From: Actinoallomurus bryophytorum
GTDB taxonomy: Bacteria > Actinomycetota > Actinomycetes > Streptosporangiales > Streptosporangiaceae
Length of the DNA: 64,000 nucleotides
Assembly (NCBI RefSeq): GCF_006716425.1
Contig: NZ_VFOZ01000001.1
Location: 2,666,001-2,730,000 of the forward strand
Direction: 5' to 3'
In this document: piece after piece, positions 44,070-54,064 of the stretch
Position numbering within the stretch: position 1 is the stretch's first letter
Layout: every line of letters starts with the position of its first letter
Made by a program: the position numbers and the translations under genes
The notes under the pieces: generated by a model
What the model was told of the DNA's origin: nothing
Database searches by the model: none
What the model saw: the letters and a program-made list of their open reading frames with translations, nothing else

Positions 44070-44498
44070 TCACCGGCTGGTCGGGGTGAGCGCGATGACG
44101 GGGATGGTCCGCGCGGTGTTCTGCTCGTATGCGGCGAAGCCGGGGTAGAGCCGGGCCTGCGCGGCGTACCTGTCGTCGCGCTCGTGACCTCGCAGTTCTG
44201 TGGCGTGCACGCCGATGACTCGATCGCCGACCTCGATCTGCGCGCTGGGGTGGGTCATCAGGTTGCGGTACCAGGCGGGGTGTTCGTCGGCTCCGCCGTT
44301 CGTCGCGAAGATGAGGTATCGGCCGTCATCAGGCAGGTACATCGCCGGGTTGACGCGCGGCTTGCCGGTCCGGGCGCCTACGGTGTGCAGCAGTAGCAAC
44401 GGTGCCCCGGCGAAATCGCCGCCGACCTGGCCGCGGTTGGCGCGGAACTCCGCGATGACGCGTGCGTTACGCGCTTGGACGCCATCGGCTTGGGTCAT
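44070..44498 (-). CDS. F420-type deazaflavin-dependent nitroreductase family protein
   Basis: This 142-residue protein starts at MTQADGVQARNARVI, with AAGGAAG upstream. It has the DUF385/Ddn fold motifs GAPLLLLHTVGARTGKPRVN, YLIFATNGGADEHPAWYRNL and a late Y-P-G-F-A-A-Y-E. These small proteins bind F420 or related cofactors and reduce quinones, nitro compounds and enones. Length is typical. Confidence 0.88.
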   Translation of the reverse strand: MTQADGVQARNARVIAEFRANRGQVGGDFAGAPLLLLHTVGARTGKPRVNPAMYLPDDGRYLIFATNGGADEHPAWYRNLMTHPSAQIEVGDRVIGVHATELRGHERDDRYAAQARLYPGFAAYEQNTARTIPVIALTPTSR

Positions 44499-44720
44499 GT
44501 CATCTTCCTTGGGAGATCGCGGAGCATGGCATGCTCCAGGGCTGACCGAGCGAGTCATGCCGCGGGCGGGATGCGCCGCCCGGGTGCTCGGGGCGGCGCG
44601 TCTCGCCTATCGGTCTTGAGGCCGCCCCACTCGGTGGGTGCGCACGGCGAATCTTCTGCCGCGGGGCGGCAGGACCGGTTGTTTGATCGCGACCAGCGCT
44701 GGATGTGTCCAGCGGCGGGG

Positions 44721-45650
44721 TCACGGGGTCAGGATGGTCTTGCCGGCCAGCCGCCCGGCGTCGGCTTCGTGGTGGACGGCGGCCAGGTCGGCCAGCGGCC
44801 GGCGCTGGGCGACGTGGATCTTCAGGTCGCCGGCGTCGACGCGGGCGACCAGGCCGGCGAGTGCGGCGGCGTCGCTGCGCACGAACACCTGCACGGTCCG
44901 CACGCTGTCTCTAGCGGTTACCGGCCCGGGGATGGTGCTGAGGAAGGTCCCGCCGTCGGCGGCCAGGCCGGTGAGCTGCGTGGTCTCTTCTGGCGTGGTG
45001 CGGACCAGGCTGAGCACCACGTCGAATCGCTGCCCGGCCACCGCCTGCAGCAGCGGGGCGGCGGTGTGGTCGATGATCCGGTCCGCGCCGTAGGAGCGCA
45101 GGCGGTCGGCGCTGCGCGGGCCGCCGGTCGCGGTCACGGTGGCGCCGGTCTGCCTGGCCAGTTGGACGGCGTACCCGCCGACCGCGCCGCTCGCGCCGTT
45201 GACCAGGATGCTTTGCCCGGCCGTCAGACCGGCCTCATCGAACAGCGCCTGCCAGGCCGTCAGGCCGGTCGAGGGCAGCGCCGCGGCATCGGCCAGCTCG
45301 CCGGTGCGGGGCGCGGCGGCCAACGTCTCGGCGGGCGCGGCGGCGTACTCGGCGGCCGCGCCATCGACGCCGATGGGCAAGAACGCCACAACCGCCTCCC
45401 CGGCGCTCCAGCCGCTCACTCCCTCGCCGACCTCGGTGATGACCCCGCTCAGGTCGTAGCCTGGGATGTGCGGGAAAGCCACCGGAAACACCTGCTGCAG
45501 GTAGCCGCCCCGGATGCCGGCGTCCGCTGGGTTGAACGCGGCGCCGGCCATCTTCACCACCACCTGCCCCGGGCCCGCCATCGGGCGGTCGGCATCCTCG
45601 TAGACCAGGACGTCGCTGTCGCCGTAGGTGTGGTAACGCACTGCCTTCAC
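44721..45650 (-). CDS. NADPH:quinone oxidoreductase (zinc-free MDR family)
   Basis: This 309-residue protein starts at a GTG preceded by AAGGAG. It has MDR motifs: GYDLSGVITEVGEGV, the nucleotide-binding VNGASGAVGGYAVQLA near residue 150, and a C-terminal GKTILTP. No zinc-binding cysteines are seen. It probably reduces quinones or enones. It follows the LAL regulator divergently, with 265 bp between. Confidence 0.88.
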   Translation of the reverse strand: MKAVRYHTYGDSDVLVYEDADRPMAGPGQVVVKMAGAAFNPADAGIRGGYLQQVFPVAFPHIPGYDLSGVITEVGEGVSGWSAGEAVVAFLPIGVDGAAAEYAAAPAETLAAAPRTGELADAAALPSTGLTAWQALFDEAGLTAGQSILVNGASGAVGGYAVQLARQTGATVTATGGPRSADRLRSYGADRIIDHTAAPLLQAVAGQRFDVVLSLVRTTPEETTQLTGLAADGGTFLSTIPGPVTARDSVRTVQVFVRSDAAALAGLVARVDAGDLKIHVAQRRPLADLAAVHHEADAGRLAGKTILTP

Positions 45651-45915
45651 GATCTCTCCTTAGTCACCGGGGCGTCGGCGTTGAAGCGCGTGATCCATCG
45701 GCCGGCCACATCGCGGCGGCCGGGGCTCAGCCTTGGGCCGGCCGGGGTGAGCCGGCAATCGCACCGTTAGGGTGATTCGGCCGGCCGCCTGAGACTGTGA
45801 GCGGTATGCGCCTCCCTGGCCCGCGAGGATCCAGACGGGGCGGTGCACCATCCCGGATCCAGGCTGAGCCGTACGGCGGCCTGGGTTATAGGGACATTGT
45901 GGAACGATTAGGACT

Positions 45916-48600
45916 GTGGGAGATGCCTACGGGCCAGCCAAGATGGTCGCGAGCGAGGCCGGCCGACGTCGTACAGGCGGGGTGTTGTCCCGCCCCGTAT
46001 TGTTCGAGCGGCTCTTGGCGACGCGGGTGACGGTGATCTCGGCGCCGGCGGGCAGTGGGAAGACGGTCCTGCTGCGGTCGTGGATCGGCCTGGAGTATCT
46101 GGCGGGACGGGTCGGGTGGGTGCCGTCGGAGCGGGAGAAACGTGACCCGCAGCGATTCTGGCTGTCGGTGCTGAGGGCGTTGCGGCAGACGGGCTCAGGG
46201 GCGGGGTTGGTGCAGGCGTTGTCTGCGGCGCCGGACCTGAACGGCTGGGCGATCGTGGAACGACTGCTGACGGACCTGGCGCCGCTGCAAGGCCGGCTGT
46301 GGCTCGTGATCGACGACGTGCACGAGCTGGGCCCGGAGGTGTTGCGCCAACTGGAGCTGCTGGTGATGCGCGCCCCGGCGGAGCTGCGCTTCGTGCTCGC
46401 CACCCGGCATGGTGTCCAGCTGGGCCTGCATCGGCTGCGGCTGGAAGAAGAGCTGACCGAGGTCCGCGCGACCGATCTGAAGTTCACCCTGGCCGAGGCG
46501 GAAGAGCTGCTGGAGATGGCCGGAGTGCAGCTGCCCGGGCCGGCGCTGGCGAAGCTGCATGAACGGACCGAGGGATGGGCGGCCGGACTGCGGCTGGCCG
46601 CTTTGTCGCTGGCCGGGCACCCGGATCCGGAGCGGTTCGCCGCCGAGTTCTCCGGCAGCGAGCGGACAGTCGCCGAGTACCTGCTGGCCGAGGTGCTGGA
46701 CCGGCAGAGCGAGCAGGTACGGCGGCTGCTGCTGCGGACCAGCGTGCTGGAGCGGGTCAACGGCGAACTGGCCGGCCTGCTGACCGGAGACGAGGGCGGG
46801 GAGCGGGTCCTGCAGGACCTGGAGCAGGCCAACGCGTTCGTGGTCGCGCTGGACACGGCGCGCAGCTGGTTCCGTTACCACCAGATGTTCGCAGAGCTGC
46901 TGCAGCTGGGGCTGCGGCGGACCGCCCCTGGTGAGATCGCTGGGCTGCATCTGGCCGCCGCGGGATGGTTCGCCGGGCACGGGTACCCGGTAGAGGCCAT
47001 CCGGCACGCCCAGGCCGCCCAGGACTGGGGCCTGGCCGTCCGGCTGCTCGCCGATCACTGGCCCGCCCTCCATCTTGACGGGCAGACCGCTACGGTCCAT
47101 GAGCTCATGGCCGGGTTCCCGGCCGGTATGGCGGCGGCAAACGCCGAGCTTGCCGCTGTGGCTGCGGCTGATGAGCTGGCCCGCGGATCACTGGCGGCCG
47201 CGGAACGGTACCTGGGCCTGGCCGGGCAGGCATCGGCGCCGGCGCCGGAGGAACGGCGCGGGCAGCTGCGGCTGCTGCTCGGGGTCGTCCGCCTGCTGCT
47301 GGCCCGCCAACGCGGAGACCTGCCCGCGGTCGCCGAGGAGGCGGAGCGGCTGCAGGCCCTGGCCGACACCCCGGACGCGGCGCCGCCTGCCCTGGGGAAG
47401 GAACTGCGCGCGCTGGCGCTGATCAGCCTCGGCAGCGCCGAGTACTGGGCGGCCCGGTTCGAAGATGCGGAGCCGCACCTGGCGCGGGGTGCCGCGCTGG
47501 CGCAACAGATCGGCCGGCCGTTCCTCGAGGTCACCGGCCTGGCATACCAGGCGGCGACCGAGTTCAACCGGTCACTGACGCGGTCAGCGGAGCACAGCTG
47601 GCAGGCTGTGAAGCTGGCCGAACGGCACGGCTGGACAGATGAGCCGGCCGCCGGTCCCGCCTACATGATGCTGGGAGCCGTGCTGGCCTGGCAGGGGCGC
47701 CCCGGGGAGGCAGAGCCCTGGGTCCAGCGGGCCGAGCGCACCGTCAGAGCCGAAGCCGATCCTGCGGCGGCGCTCGGAGTCCTGCACCTCCGCGGGGTGC
47801 TGGAGCTGGCGCGCGGCCGTGATCTTCACGCGGTGGCGGCGTTTCAGGCCACCGAGCGGCTGGCCCGCCACCTCGCCGTGCCGCACCTGCTCGTCACGCA
47901 GGCGCGGGCATTGCTGCTGCACACCCTGGTGCGTCTCGGTGAGATCACGCGCGCCGAGCACGGTCTTGCCGAACTCGGCGAACAGGACCGCGACCGCGGG
48001 GAGATACGCATCGCCCTGGCGGCACTGCAGCTCGCCAAAAACAACCCGCACGCGGCCGTCGCCGCGCTCGCGCCGGTCCTGGACGGCTCCGCTTCCCTCT
48101 TCCGCCGGAGCTGGCTGGCGGGGGCTTTCCTGCTAGAAGCGATCGCGCGGGACGCACTCGGCGACCGCGGTGCTGCGGAGCGCGCCCTGGAACGCGCACT
48201 CGATCTGGCCGAACCCGACAGCACGCTCTTGTGGTTCCTGCTGCAGCCGGCGCCGGGCCTGCTCGCGCACCAAGCCGGGCACCGCACCAGCCATGCCTCG
48301 CTGATCACCGAGATCGACAGCGTGCTGGCCGCAAGGAACTCCGCATCACCGCCCGCCGGGCCCCCGGCATCGCCAGAACCGCTCAGCAGCACCGAGATCC
48401 GCGTAATGCGTTACCTGCCCACGAACCTGACGGGACCGGAAATCGCGCGCGAGTTGTCCGTCTCGCGGAACACCGTCAAAACTCACATGCGCAAGATCTA
48501 CGCCAAGCTCGGCACGCACACCCGGGCCGAAGCCGTCACGCGGGCCCGCGCTCTGGGCCTGCTCGCGCCCTCCGCCGCGAGCGGGATGAATCCGCTCTGA
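45916..48600 (+). CDS. Large LuxR-family (LAL/MalT-like) ATP-dependent regulator
   Basis: This 894-residue protein has a P-loop at 43-51 (SAPAGSGKTVLL), a Walker B-like region (LWLVIDDVHELG) and a long helical TPR-like middle. The C-terminal LuxR helix-turn-helix is at about 832-890 (LSSTEIRVMRYLPTNLTGPE, SVSRNTVKTHMRKIYAKLG). The MalT-like layout indicates an ATP- and ligand-gated activator. It is divergent from the oxidoreductase/cupin/esterase run and is the obvious candidate regulator. Confidence 0.9.
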   Translation: MGDAYGPAKMVASEAGRRRTGGVLSRPVLFERLLATRVTVISAPAGSGKTVLLRSWIGLEYLAGRVGWVPSEREKRDPQRFWLSVLRALRQTGSGAGLVQALSAAPDLNGWAIVERLLTDLAPLQGRLWLVIDDVHELGPEVLRQLELLVMRAPAELRFVLATRHGVQLGLHRLRLEEELTEVRATDLKFTLAEAEELLEMAGVQLPGPALAKLHERTEGWAAGLRLAALSLAGHPDPERFAAEFSGSERTVAEYLLAEVLDRQSEQVRRLLLRTSVLERVNGELAGLLTGDEGGERVLQDLEQANAFVVALDTARSWFRYHQMFAELLQLGLRRTAPGEIAGLHLAAAGWFAGHGYPVEAIRHAQAAQDWGLAVRLLADHWPALHLDGQTATVHELMAGFPAGMAAANAELAAVAAADELARGSLAAAERYLGLAGQASAPAPEERRGQLRLLLGVVRLLLARQRGDLPAVAEEAERLQALADTPDAAPPALGKELRALALISLGSAEYWAARFEDAEPHLARGAALAQQIGRPFLEVTGLAYQAATEFNRSLTRSAEHSWQAVKLAERHGWTDEPAAGPAYMMLGAVLAWQGRPGEAEPWVQRAERTVRAEADPAAALGVLHLRGVLELARGRDLHAVAAFQATERLARHLAVPHLLVTQARALLLHTLVRLGEITRAEHGLAELGEQDRDRGEIRIALAALQLAKNNPHAAVAALAPVLDGSASLFRRSWLAGAFLLEAIARDALGDRGAAERALERALDLAEPDSTLLWFLLQPAPGLLAHQAGHRTSHASLITEIDSVLAARNSASPPAGPPASPEPLSSTEIRVMRYLPTNLTGPEIARELSVSRNTVKTHMRKIYAKLGTHTRAEAVTRARALGLLAPSAASGMNPL

Positions 48601-48922
48601 TCACTCCGACCGGGTGATCGGCCGCTCACCCCGGCCGCAGGCAAGCTCGCACGAGGAACCCGACACCGGTGGGCGAGCACGACGGCCACGCCATCGCTAG
48701 ACCGGGCTCGAACGGCCGACCCGGCCGGGCCCTGGAAGGACCGAGCGCTCAACGCCGAGGATCACGAGCTTCTTCCCCGCCGGCGTCGCCGGCCCCTTCA
48801 CCCGCCTCGGCGGCGAACCCGACCTCCCGTCCACCATTTCGCAGGGTGGCATGGCTGACCTGCGAGATCATGGCCGGGCGGCGGGACGGCCCTGGCCGCC
48901 TGGACGGTGCCGGTCGACGCCA
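48601..48922. other. Intergenic region, no gene seen
   Basis: About 320 bp between the LAL regulator and the TetR gene. Frames here are GC-rich shadows with no domain. Part of it may be the TetR promoter. Confidence 0.45.
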
Positions 48923-49519
48923 ATGAGCCAAGGTGTCTCGTACGCTGTGCCGGTGAGTTACTCGACGGATCCGCGTGCGGCGCGCAGCCGTGAGGCGATG
49001 GTCGTCGCCGCCCGGGAGCTGCTGGTGGCCGAGGGCCCTGGCGCGGTCACGCATCAGCGAGTGGCTCAGCAGGCGGGTGTCGGGCGGGCCACCGTCTACC
49101 GGCACTGGCCGCAGCCCGAACAGTTGCTGCTCGAGGTCATGAGCGATGCCGACCTCCCGCTTTTCAAGAATCCCGAGGCGCCGGTCCGCCGGTGGCTGCA
49201 TCGGGAGCTTCGGCAGATGGCCGACGAGCTTGCCGTACCGGCCATTGCCGCCATGTCGCTCGCGCTGATGCAATCCGCGATCTGGGACCCGGACATCGCA
49301 CACCGGCGCGATGAGTCCCTCAAGACGATCACCGAACGGATCTCCGTCGCCGTCCGGTCGGCCGCCGAGACAGGGGAGGTCGAGACCGATGCCGCTCCGG
49401 CGGATCTGACGGCGATGCTGGTAGGGCCGATCGTCTACCGGACTACTTCGCAGATGGGGGTGGTCTCCGACGACCTCATCGACCGGCTCATCGACGGCGT
49501 GGGGACCTGGCACACCTAG
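48923..49519 (+). CDS. TetR-family regulator
   Basis: About 198 residues from MSQGVSYAVPVSYS; a GTG at 48953 is also possible. The N-terminal TetR helix-turn-helix is clear (SREAMVVAARELLVAEGPGA, then QQAGVGRATVYRHWP). The C-terminal ligand domain is helical. It converges tail to tail with the epimerase-like gene, overlapping 4 bp. A palindrome upstream of that gene is its possible operator. Confidence 0.9.
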   Translation: MSQGVSYAVPVSYSTDPRAARSREAMVVAARELLVAEGPGAVTHQRVAQQAGVGRATVYRHWPQPEQLLLEVMSDADLPLFKNPEAPVRRWLHRELRQMADELAVPAIAAMSLALMQSAIWDPDIAHRRDESLKTITERISVAVRSAAETGEVETDAAPADLTAMLVGPIVYRTTSQMGVVSDDLIDRLIDGVGTWHT

Positions 49520-50136
49520 TACACGGCAACGGCTCGCCCGGCGTACGCCGGGGTCTCGACCTCGGTGACCATCGCTGCGGCGACATCGGCGCGGGAGACC
49601 TTCGGTGGCATGAGCCGCCAGGACCGGTCAAGGACGTCCAGCGGAACGACCGTGGCCTTACCCGTCTCCGGCCCGTCGGTGAGCATTACCGGATGAAACA
49701 CCGTGCCCTGTGAACCGGTGACCACCTCGTCCGCGATCGCCTTGTCGCCAAAGCCGCCGCCGAGCACGAGGCGCAGGATGACGTCGTACAACAGACCCGC
49801 GCGGCGGCCGGAAGCCCCGGCCCCGAACGTGCCCGTCCAGGCGACGCGGGGCGGTTTGGCAACGACGACAGCGTGGGCACCGGCCGACAGAGTGCCGGCC
49901 GGTGCTCCCCTCCTGACGCCCAGGGCACTGATGACGGCGTCGGCCTCGCGGCAGGCCGAGGTGATCGTGTCGGGAACACGCACGTCCGCCTGCCTGATCT
50001 CCAGGCTGCCGTGCGCCACGTCGGAAAACGCATCGGGCCGCCGGGCGAGTGCGACGACTTCATGACCGCGATGGAGCGCGGTGTTCAGCACCTGACGGCC
50101 AGTGGGTCCGGTAGACCCCAGAACGACGATACGCAC
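49516..50136 (-). CDS. NAD(P)-binding NmrA/epimerase-like protein
   Basis: The start is the GTG at 50136 (VRIVVLGSTGPTGRQVL), with GAGGAG four to five bases upstream; the frame continues to 50172. The 206-residue protein has the atypical SDR motif G-S-T-G-P-T-G-R and a short Rossmann fold with DAVISALG. It probably binds NADPH as a reductase or redox sensor. It pairs convergently with the TetR gene. Confidence 0.85.
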   Translation of the reverse strand: MRIVVLGSTGPTGRQVLNTALHRGHEVVALARRPDAFSDVAHGSLEIRQADVRVPDTITSACREADAVISALGVRRGAPAGTLSAGAHAVVVAKPPRVAWTGTFGAGASGRRAGLLYDVILRLVLGGGFGDKAIADEVVTGSQGTVFHPVMLTDGPETGKATVVPLDVLDRSWRLMPPKVSRADVAAAMVTEVETPAYAGRAVAVY

Positions 50137-50165
50137 GGCTCTCCTCGCAGGAACGTCATCGATGC

Positions 50166-50180
50166 GAGACATTGTGTCTC
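50166..50180. promoter_or_regulatory. Palindromic operator candidate upstream of the epimerase-like gene
   Basis: GAGACA, three spacer bases, TGTCTC: a perfect 15-bp interrupted palindrome, 30-44 bases upstream of the chosen GTG. It has the size and place of a TetR-type operator, and a TetR gene converges with the target. Confidence 0.5.
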
Positions 50181-50285
50181 AGAAATGAATGTTCCCACGA
50201 TGAGATTTGTGAGTCAACTTGCCTCATAAGTGCGGGCCGCCTTGGCGATCTTGCATTCAATGCCTGCCGGTCCAGCCATTCGCGC

Positions 50286-51530
50286 TCAACGAACGGGACG
50301 GCCACCACCTGCCCAACGGCCGACGATCGTGGCGGCGAGGCAGGCAGCGGCGCCGAGGGCGAGGGCGTACCGGGGCCCGGCGACGTCGGAAGTCGCGCCG
50401 ATGATCGGTGAGCCGATCGGCGTGCTGCCTACGAGCGCCATGGACCACAGTGCGATGACCCGGCCACGGTAGGCGGGATCGGATTCGAGCTGAATGGTGG
50501 AGTTCCCCGTGGTGAGGAAGATGACGCTGGCCGCGCCGACCAGGACGCACGCCGCGACTGCGGTCGCCAGGGTGGGCGCCGCCGCGAGGAGGCCCATGGC
50601 GATCGCGTAGCAGAAGGAGGTCCTGGTGAGCCGCCGTACGCCCGTCCGGGATGACCGGGCGGCGGAAAGGCCCCCTGCGACGGCGCCGGCGCCCAGGGCG
50701 CCGAGCAGCCAACTGTAGGTGGTCTCGGTGCCATGGAACGTCACACGGGCCAGCAACGGCAGGCTCACCTCGAACTCGAAGGTGAAGGTGCCGACGAGCG
50801 CGATCATCAGTAGCGGACGAATGATCGCGGGGACGCCGGCGGCGTAGCGCAGGCCCGCGCGCAGCTGCCCACGGCCGCGTGACACGGGCGGGACCGGGCG
50901 CAGGCTGCCGGCATCGAGGCTGAGTAGCGACACGATGACGCAGACGAAGCTCGCGGCGTTCACCACGAAGCACCAGCCGAGTCCGACGGTGCTGACCAGG
51001 ACCGCTGCGATGGTGGGGCCGATGACCCGGGCGACATTCACCGAGGTGCTGTTCAGTGTCACGGCGTTACGGACCAGGTCGCGGCCGACGACCTCCTGGA
51101 CGAACGCCTGCCGCGCCGGGTTGTCCACCGCGCTCAGAGTGCCGAACGCCACCGCGAGGACCACCACCTGCCACAGCCGGATGTCCCGGGTCAGGACGCT
51201 CACGCCGAGAAGGGCCGAGACAAGGGCCAGGCCTGCCTGCGTGCCGAGCAGCAGGTGCCGTTTGGGATAACGGTCGACGAGCAGCCCCGCGTACGGCGAC
51301 AGCAGCAGGACCGGCGCGTACCTGGCAGCGGTGGTCAGCCCGAGGACGACGCCCGAGTGCGTCAGGCGCAGCACGAGCAGCGCCTGAGCGACCGTCTCCA
51401 CCCAGGTGCCGATCAGGCTGAGCGCCTGCCCGGAAACGTAACGGCGGAAGTTCGGCACCGCGAGGGCAGCGAACATCGCCCGGCGGCCCGCCGGCCGCGG
51501 CGCCGGCGGTTCGGCGACGCTGCCGGACAT
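50286..51530 (-). CDS. MFS transporter (enterobactin-exporter-like, MFS_3)
   Basis: This 414-residue protein starts at MSGSVAEPPAPRPAG, with GGGAGG five bases upstream. Twelve membrane segments are expected; MFS signatures include LLVDRYPKRHLLLG and the N-terminal NFRRYVSGQALSLIGTWVET. The family exports siderophores and drugs. It stands alone. Confidence 0.88.
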   Translation of the reverse strand: MSGSVAEPPAPRPAGRRAMFAALAVPNFRRYVSGQALSLIGTWVETVAQALLVLRLTHSGVVLGLTTAARYAPVLLLSPYAGLLVDRYPKRHLLLGTQAGLALVSALLGVSVLTRDIRLWQVVVLAVAFGTLSAVDNPARQAFVQEVVGRDLVRNAVTLNSTSVNVARVIGPTIAAVLVSTVGLGWCFVVNAASFVCVIVSLLSLDAGSLRPVPPVSRGRGQLRAGLRYAAGVPAIIRPLLMIALVGTFTFEFEVSLPLLARVTFHGTETTYSWLLGALGAGAVAGGLSAARSSRTGVRRLTRTSFCYAIAMGLLAAAPTLATAVAACVLVGAASVIFLTTGNSTIQLESDPAYRGRVIALWSMALVGSTPIGSPIIGATSDVAGPRYALALGAAACLAATIVGRWAGGGRPVR

Positions 51531-51772
51531 GACGGCCTCCCGCGTGAGACTTGACAGGGCTCGCGGTGAGCGACCCGCGCCCTTCCACCTCGCCCTGGCC
51601 GCGGCGTCGCTGTCCAAGACGTGTATCCGGCTCCCCACGAGCGCAAACACGCAGGCGGCGCGACTTGACGCAGATGATCAACGTCAGCGAAGGGAATCAC
51701 CTGATGGTGCACTGATTCGGATCGGTCTCGAGGCCGTTGCCGGCACCGGCGACCGACGGTCTGGCGGGTGCG

Positions 51773-53590
51773 ATGACGTCGATATGGCGCTTCCTGATCG
51801 GGCCGCCGCTGCGGGCGCGTGAGGTCGCCAAGGAGCAGATCAACCCACCGGAGGGGCTGTCCGCGCTGTCGCTGGATGCTCTGACATCAGTGGCGTACGG
51901 CCCTGAGGCGATCCTCGCCGTCCTCGTGGTGGCCGGCGCCGGAGCGCTGCACCTTGTCCTGCCGGTCACGGTCGCGATCGTGGTCCTCCTGGGCCTGTTG
52001 GTGTTCTCCTACCGGCAGGTCATCGACGCCTATCCGGGCGGCGGCGGCGCCTACGCCGTGTCCAGGGCCAACCTCGGTCCTGCGGCCAGCCGGGTCGCTG
52101 GGGCGTCGCTGATCGTGGACTACACGCTGACCGTCGCGGTCTCCATCGCCGCTGGAGTAGGCGCACTGACCTCGGCGTTCCCGGCCCTCGGCTCCTTCAC
52201 CGTTCCGATCTGCCTGGGCATCCTCGCCGTCATCACGCTGCTCAACCTGCGAGGTCTGGGCGAGGCGGCCCGGGCGTTCCTACTGCCCACCATGGTGTTC
52301 ATCGCCGGGCTGCTCGCGATCCTCGCCATCGGTCTGCTCCATCCACTGGCGCCCGGCCTGGCGCGGCGCGGCCCGCCGCCGCACGGGACGCTGACCGTGG
52401 GCGCGCTGCTGGTGCTGAAGGCCTTCTCGGCCGGGTGCAGCGCGTTGACCGGCGTCGAGGCCATCGCCAACGGTGTACCGCTGTTCCGGCCGCCGCGGAC
52501 CGTCCAGGCCAAACGGACCGAGATGCTGCTCGGGGTGATCCTCGGCGTGATGCTGCTGGGGCTGGCCGTCCTGGCCGACCGCTGGCGCATCGCCCCTCGT
52601 TCACATCAGACCGTCCTCAGCCAGGTCATGGCCGCGGCGATCGGACAGAACTGGGCCTTCTACGCGATGTCGATCACGATCACTCTCGTGCTGGCCCTGG
52701 CCGCCAACACCTCATTCGGCGGGATGCCCGTGCTTGCCAGCCTGCTCGCGCGCGACAGCTACCTGCCGCGCCTGTTCTCCCTGCGCGACGACCGGCAGGT
52801 CTTCGCCTCGGGCATCGTGACGCTGGCCATCATGGCCGCGGCGCTGCTCGTCGCCGTACAGGGCAACACCCTCTCGCTGATACCGCTGTACGCGATCGGT
52901 GTGTTCACCGGCTTCACGCTGTCCCAGGCCGGGATGGTGGTGCACTGGTGGCGGACCCGGCCCACCCGCTGGCGACACAGAGCGATCATCAACGGCGTCG
53001 GCGCGTGTGCGACGGCGGTCGCCACGATCATCTTCCTGATCACGAAGTTCACCGCCGGCGCCTGGATCGTCGTGCTGGCGATCCCGAGTCTCATCACGCT
53101 CTTCGTGCGTATTCACCGCTATTACCAGCGGGCGGGGCGCGCGCTCGGCCTGGGCGCGGTTCCAGGCCGGCCGCAAAGCAGGCCCACTGTGGTGGTCGTG
53201 CCCGTCACCGGTATCTCCCGGCTGACCGAACACGCAATCGCGCAAGCGCTGTCCATCAGCCCCCAGGTCATCGCCGTCACGGTTGTTATCAATGACCCGA
53301 GACGGGCACATGAGTTGCAGGATGAGTGGAGGCATTGGAATCCCGGAGCCCCGCTGCGCGTACTGCAGACCGAATTCGCCTCAGCCGCACGACCCATCGT
53401 GAAGTTCGTCAACGAACTTTATGACAGCCGCGATGAACAGATCATCGTGCTGATCCCGGTCCTACGCCCCGAAAAGCTACGCTACAGCGCTCTGCATAAT
53501 CATCTCGACCTTGTCATCACGACGGAGTTGCGAAACCACCCGAACATCATCCTTGCACGTGTTCCCATGCCGCTGACTCTCCACGGCTGA
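51773..53590 (+). CDS. APC-family amino acid/cation permease
   Basis: The ATG at 51773 (MTSIWRFLIGPPL) is preferred over the TTG at 51737. About 605 residues: the APC core spans roughly residues 30-460, with PEGLSALSLDALTSVAYGPE and YPGGGGAYAVSRANLGP (the unwound substrate-site helix), followed by a soluble C-terminal domain of about 130 residues. Length and tail match the large actinobacterial APC subgroup. Substrate unknown. Confidence 0.88.
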   Translation: MTSIWRFLIGPPLRAREVAKEQINPPEGLSALSLDALTSVAYGPEAILAVLVVAGAGALHLVLPVTVAIVVLLGLLVFSYRQVIDAYPGGGGAYAVSRANLGPAASRVAGASLIVDYTLTVAVSIAAGVGALTSAFPALGSFTVPICLGILAVITLLNLRGLGEAARAFLLPTMVFIAGLLAILAIGLLHPLAPGLARRGPPPHGTLTVGALLVLKAFSAGCSALTGVEAIANGVPLFRPPRTVQAKRTEMLLGVILGVMLLGLAVLADRWRIAPRSHQTVLSQVMAAAIGQNWAFYAMSITITLVLALAANTSFGGMPVLASLLARDSYLPRLFSLRDDRQVFASGIVTLAIMAAALLVAVQGNTLSLIPLYAIGVFTGFTLSQAGMVVHWWRTRPTRWRHRAIINGVGACATAVATIIFLITKFTAGAWIVVLAIPSLITLFVRIHRYYQRAGRALGLGAVPGRPQSRPTVVVVPVTGISRLTEHAIAQALSISPQVIAVTVVINDPRRAHELQDEWRHWNPGAPLRVLQTEFASAARPIVKFVNELYDSRDEQIIVLIPVLRPEKLRYSALHNHLDLVITTELRNHPNIILARVPMPLTLHG

Positions 53591-53672
53591 CGGTGCCACC
53601 CGGGCCCGCCCTCAACGAAAAGAAGAGCGGCCACCGCACGTCGTCGATCTCGCGCAGGTCAGTAGCGGGCAG

Positions 53673-53816
53673 ATGCGGGAGTGGTACCGGCACCTGGACC
53701 TGCTCCCCGGGGCGTACGAGACGGTGATCCCCGAAGACAGCCCGCTGCAGGCGACCGCCCTGCGGGTACTGCGCGAGTCCGGGCTGGCAGACCAGACGAC
53801 AATGCCCACTGGCTAG
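53673..53816 (+). CDS. Short protein-like frame, probably a gene remnant
   Basis: 47 residues (MREWYRHLDLLPGAYETVIP, then LQATALRVLRESGLADQ), with the same frame open and protein-like upstream (HVVDLAQVSSGQ). Codon use looks real, but no start or ribosome site fits and no domain is recognised. The remaining DNA in 53591-54064 holds nothing clear. Confidence 0.3.
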   Translation: MREWYRHLDLLPGAYETVIPEDSPLQATALRVLRESGLADQTTMPTG

Positions 53817-54064
53817 GACCTCCGCGATCGGCCGCAATGTACTAGAGGCGGGCACCACCTCGTACCACCCACTGGGGCGAACGGAGTAACGAGGCAGCAG
53901 GCCTCGCTCACGCTACGGATCGCACCGTCGTTCCCCGATACCGCGCCCCACCAGGGCCCGCTCATGCCGTTGCGGCAAACGGGTGGGATGCGCCTCATGC
54001 CTCGCACCGCCACCAAGAACGAAGTCCCCGACCGGCGGTTGCCGGGCGGGGACTTCGCGTGGGG

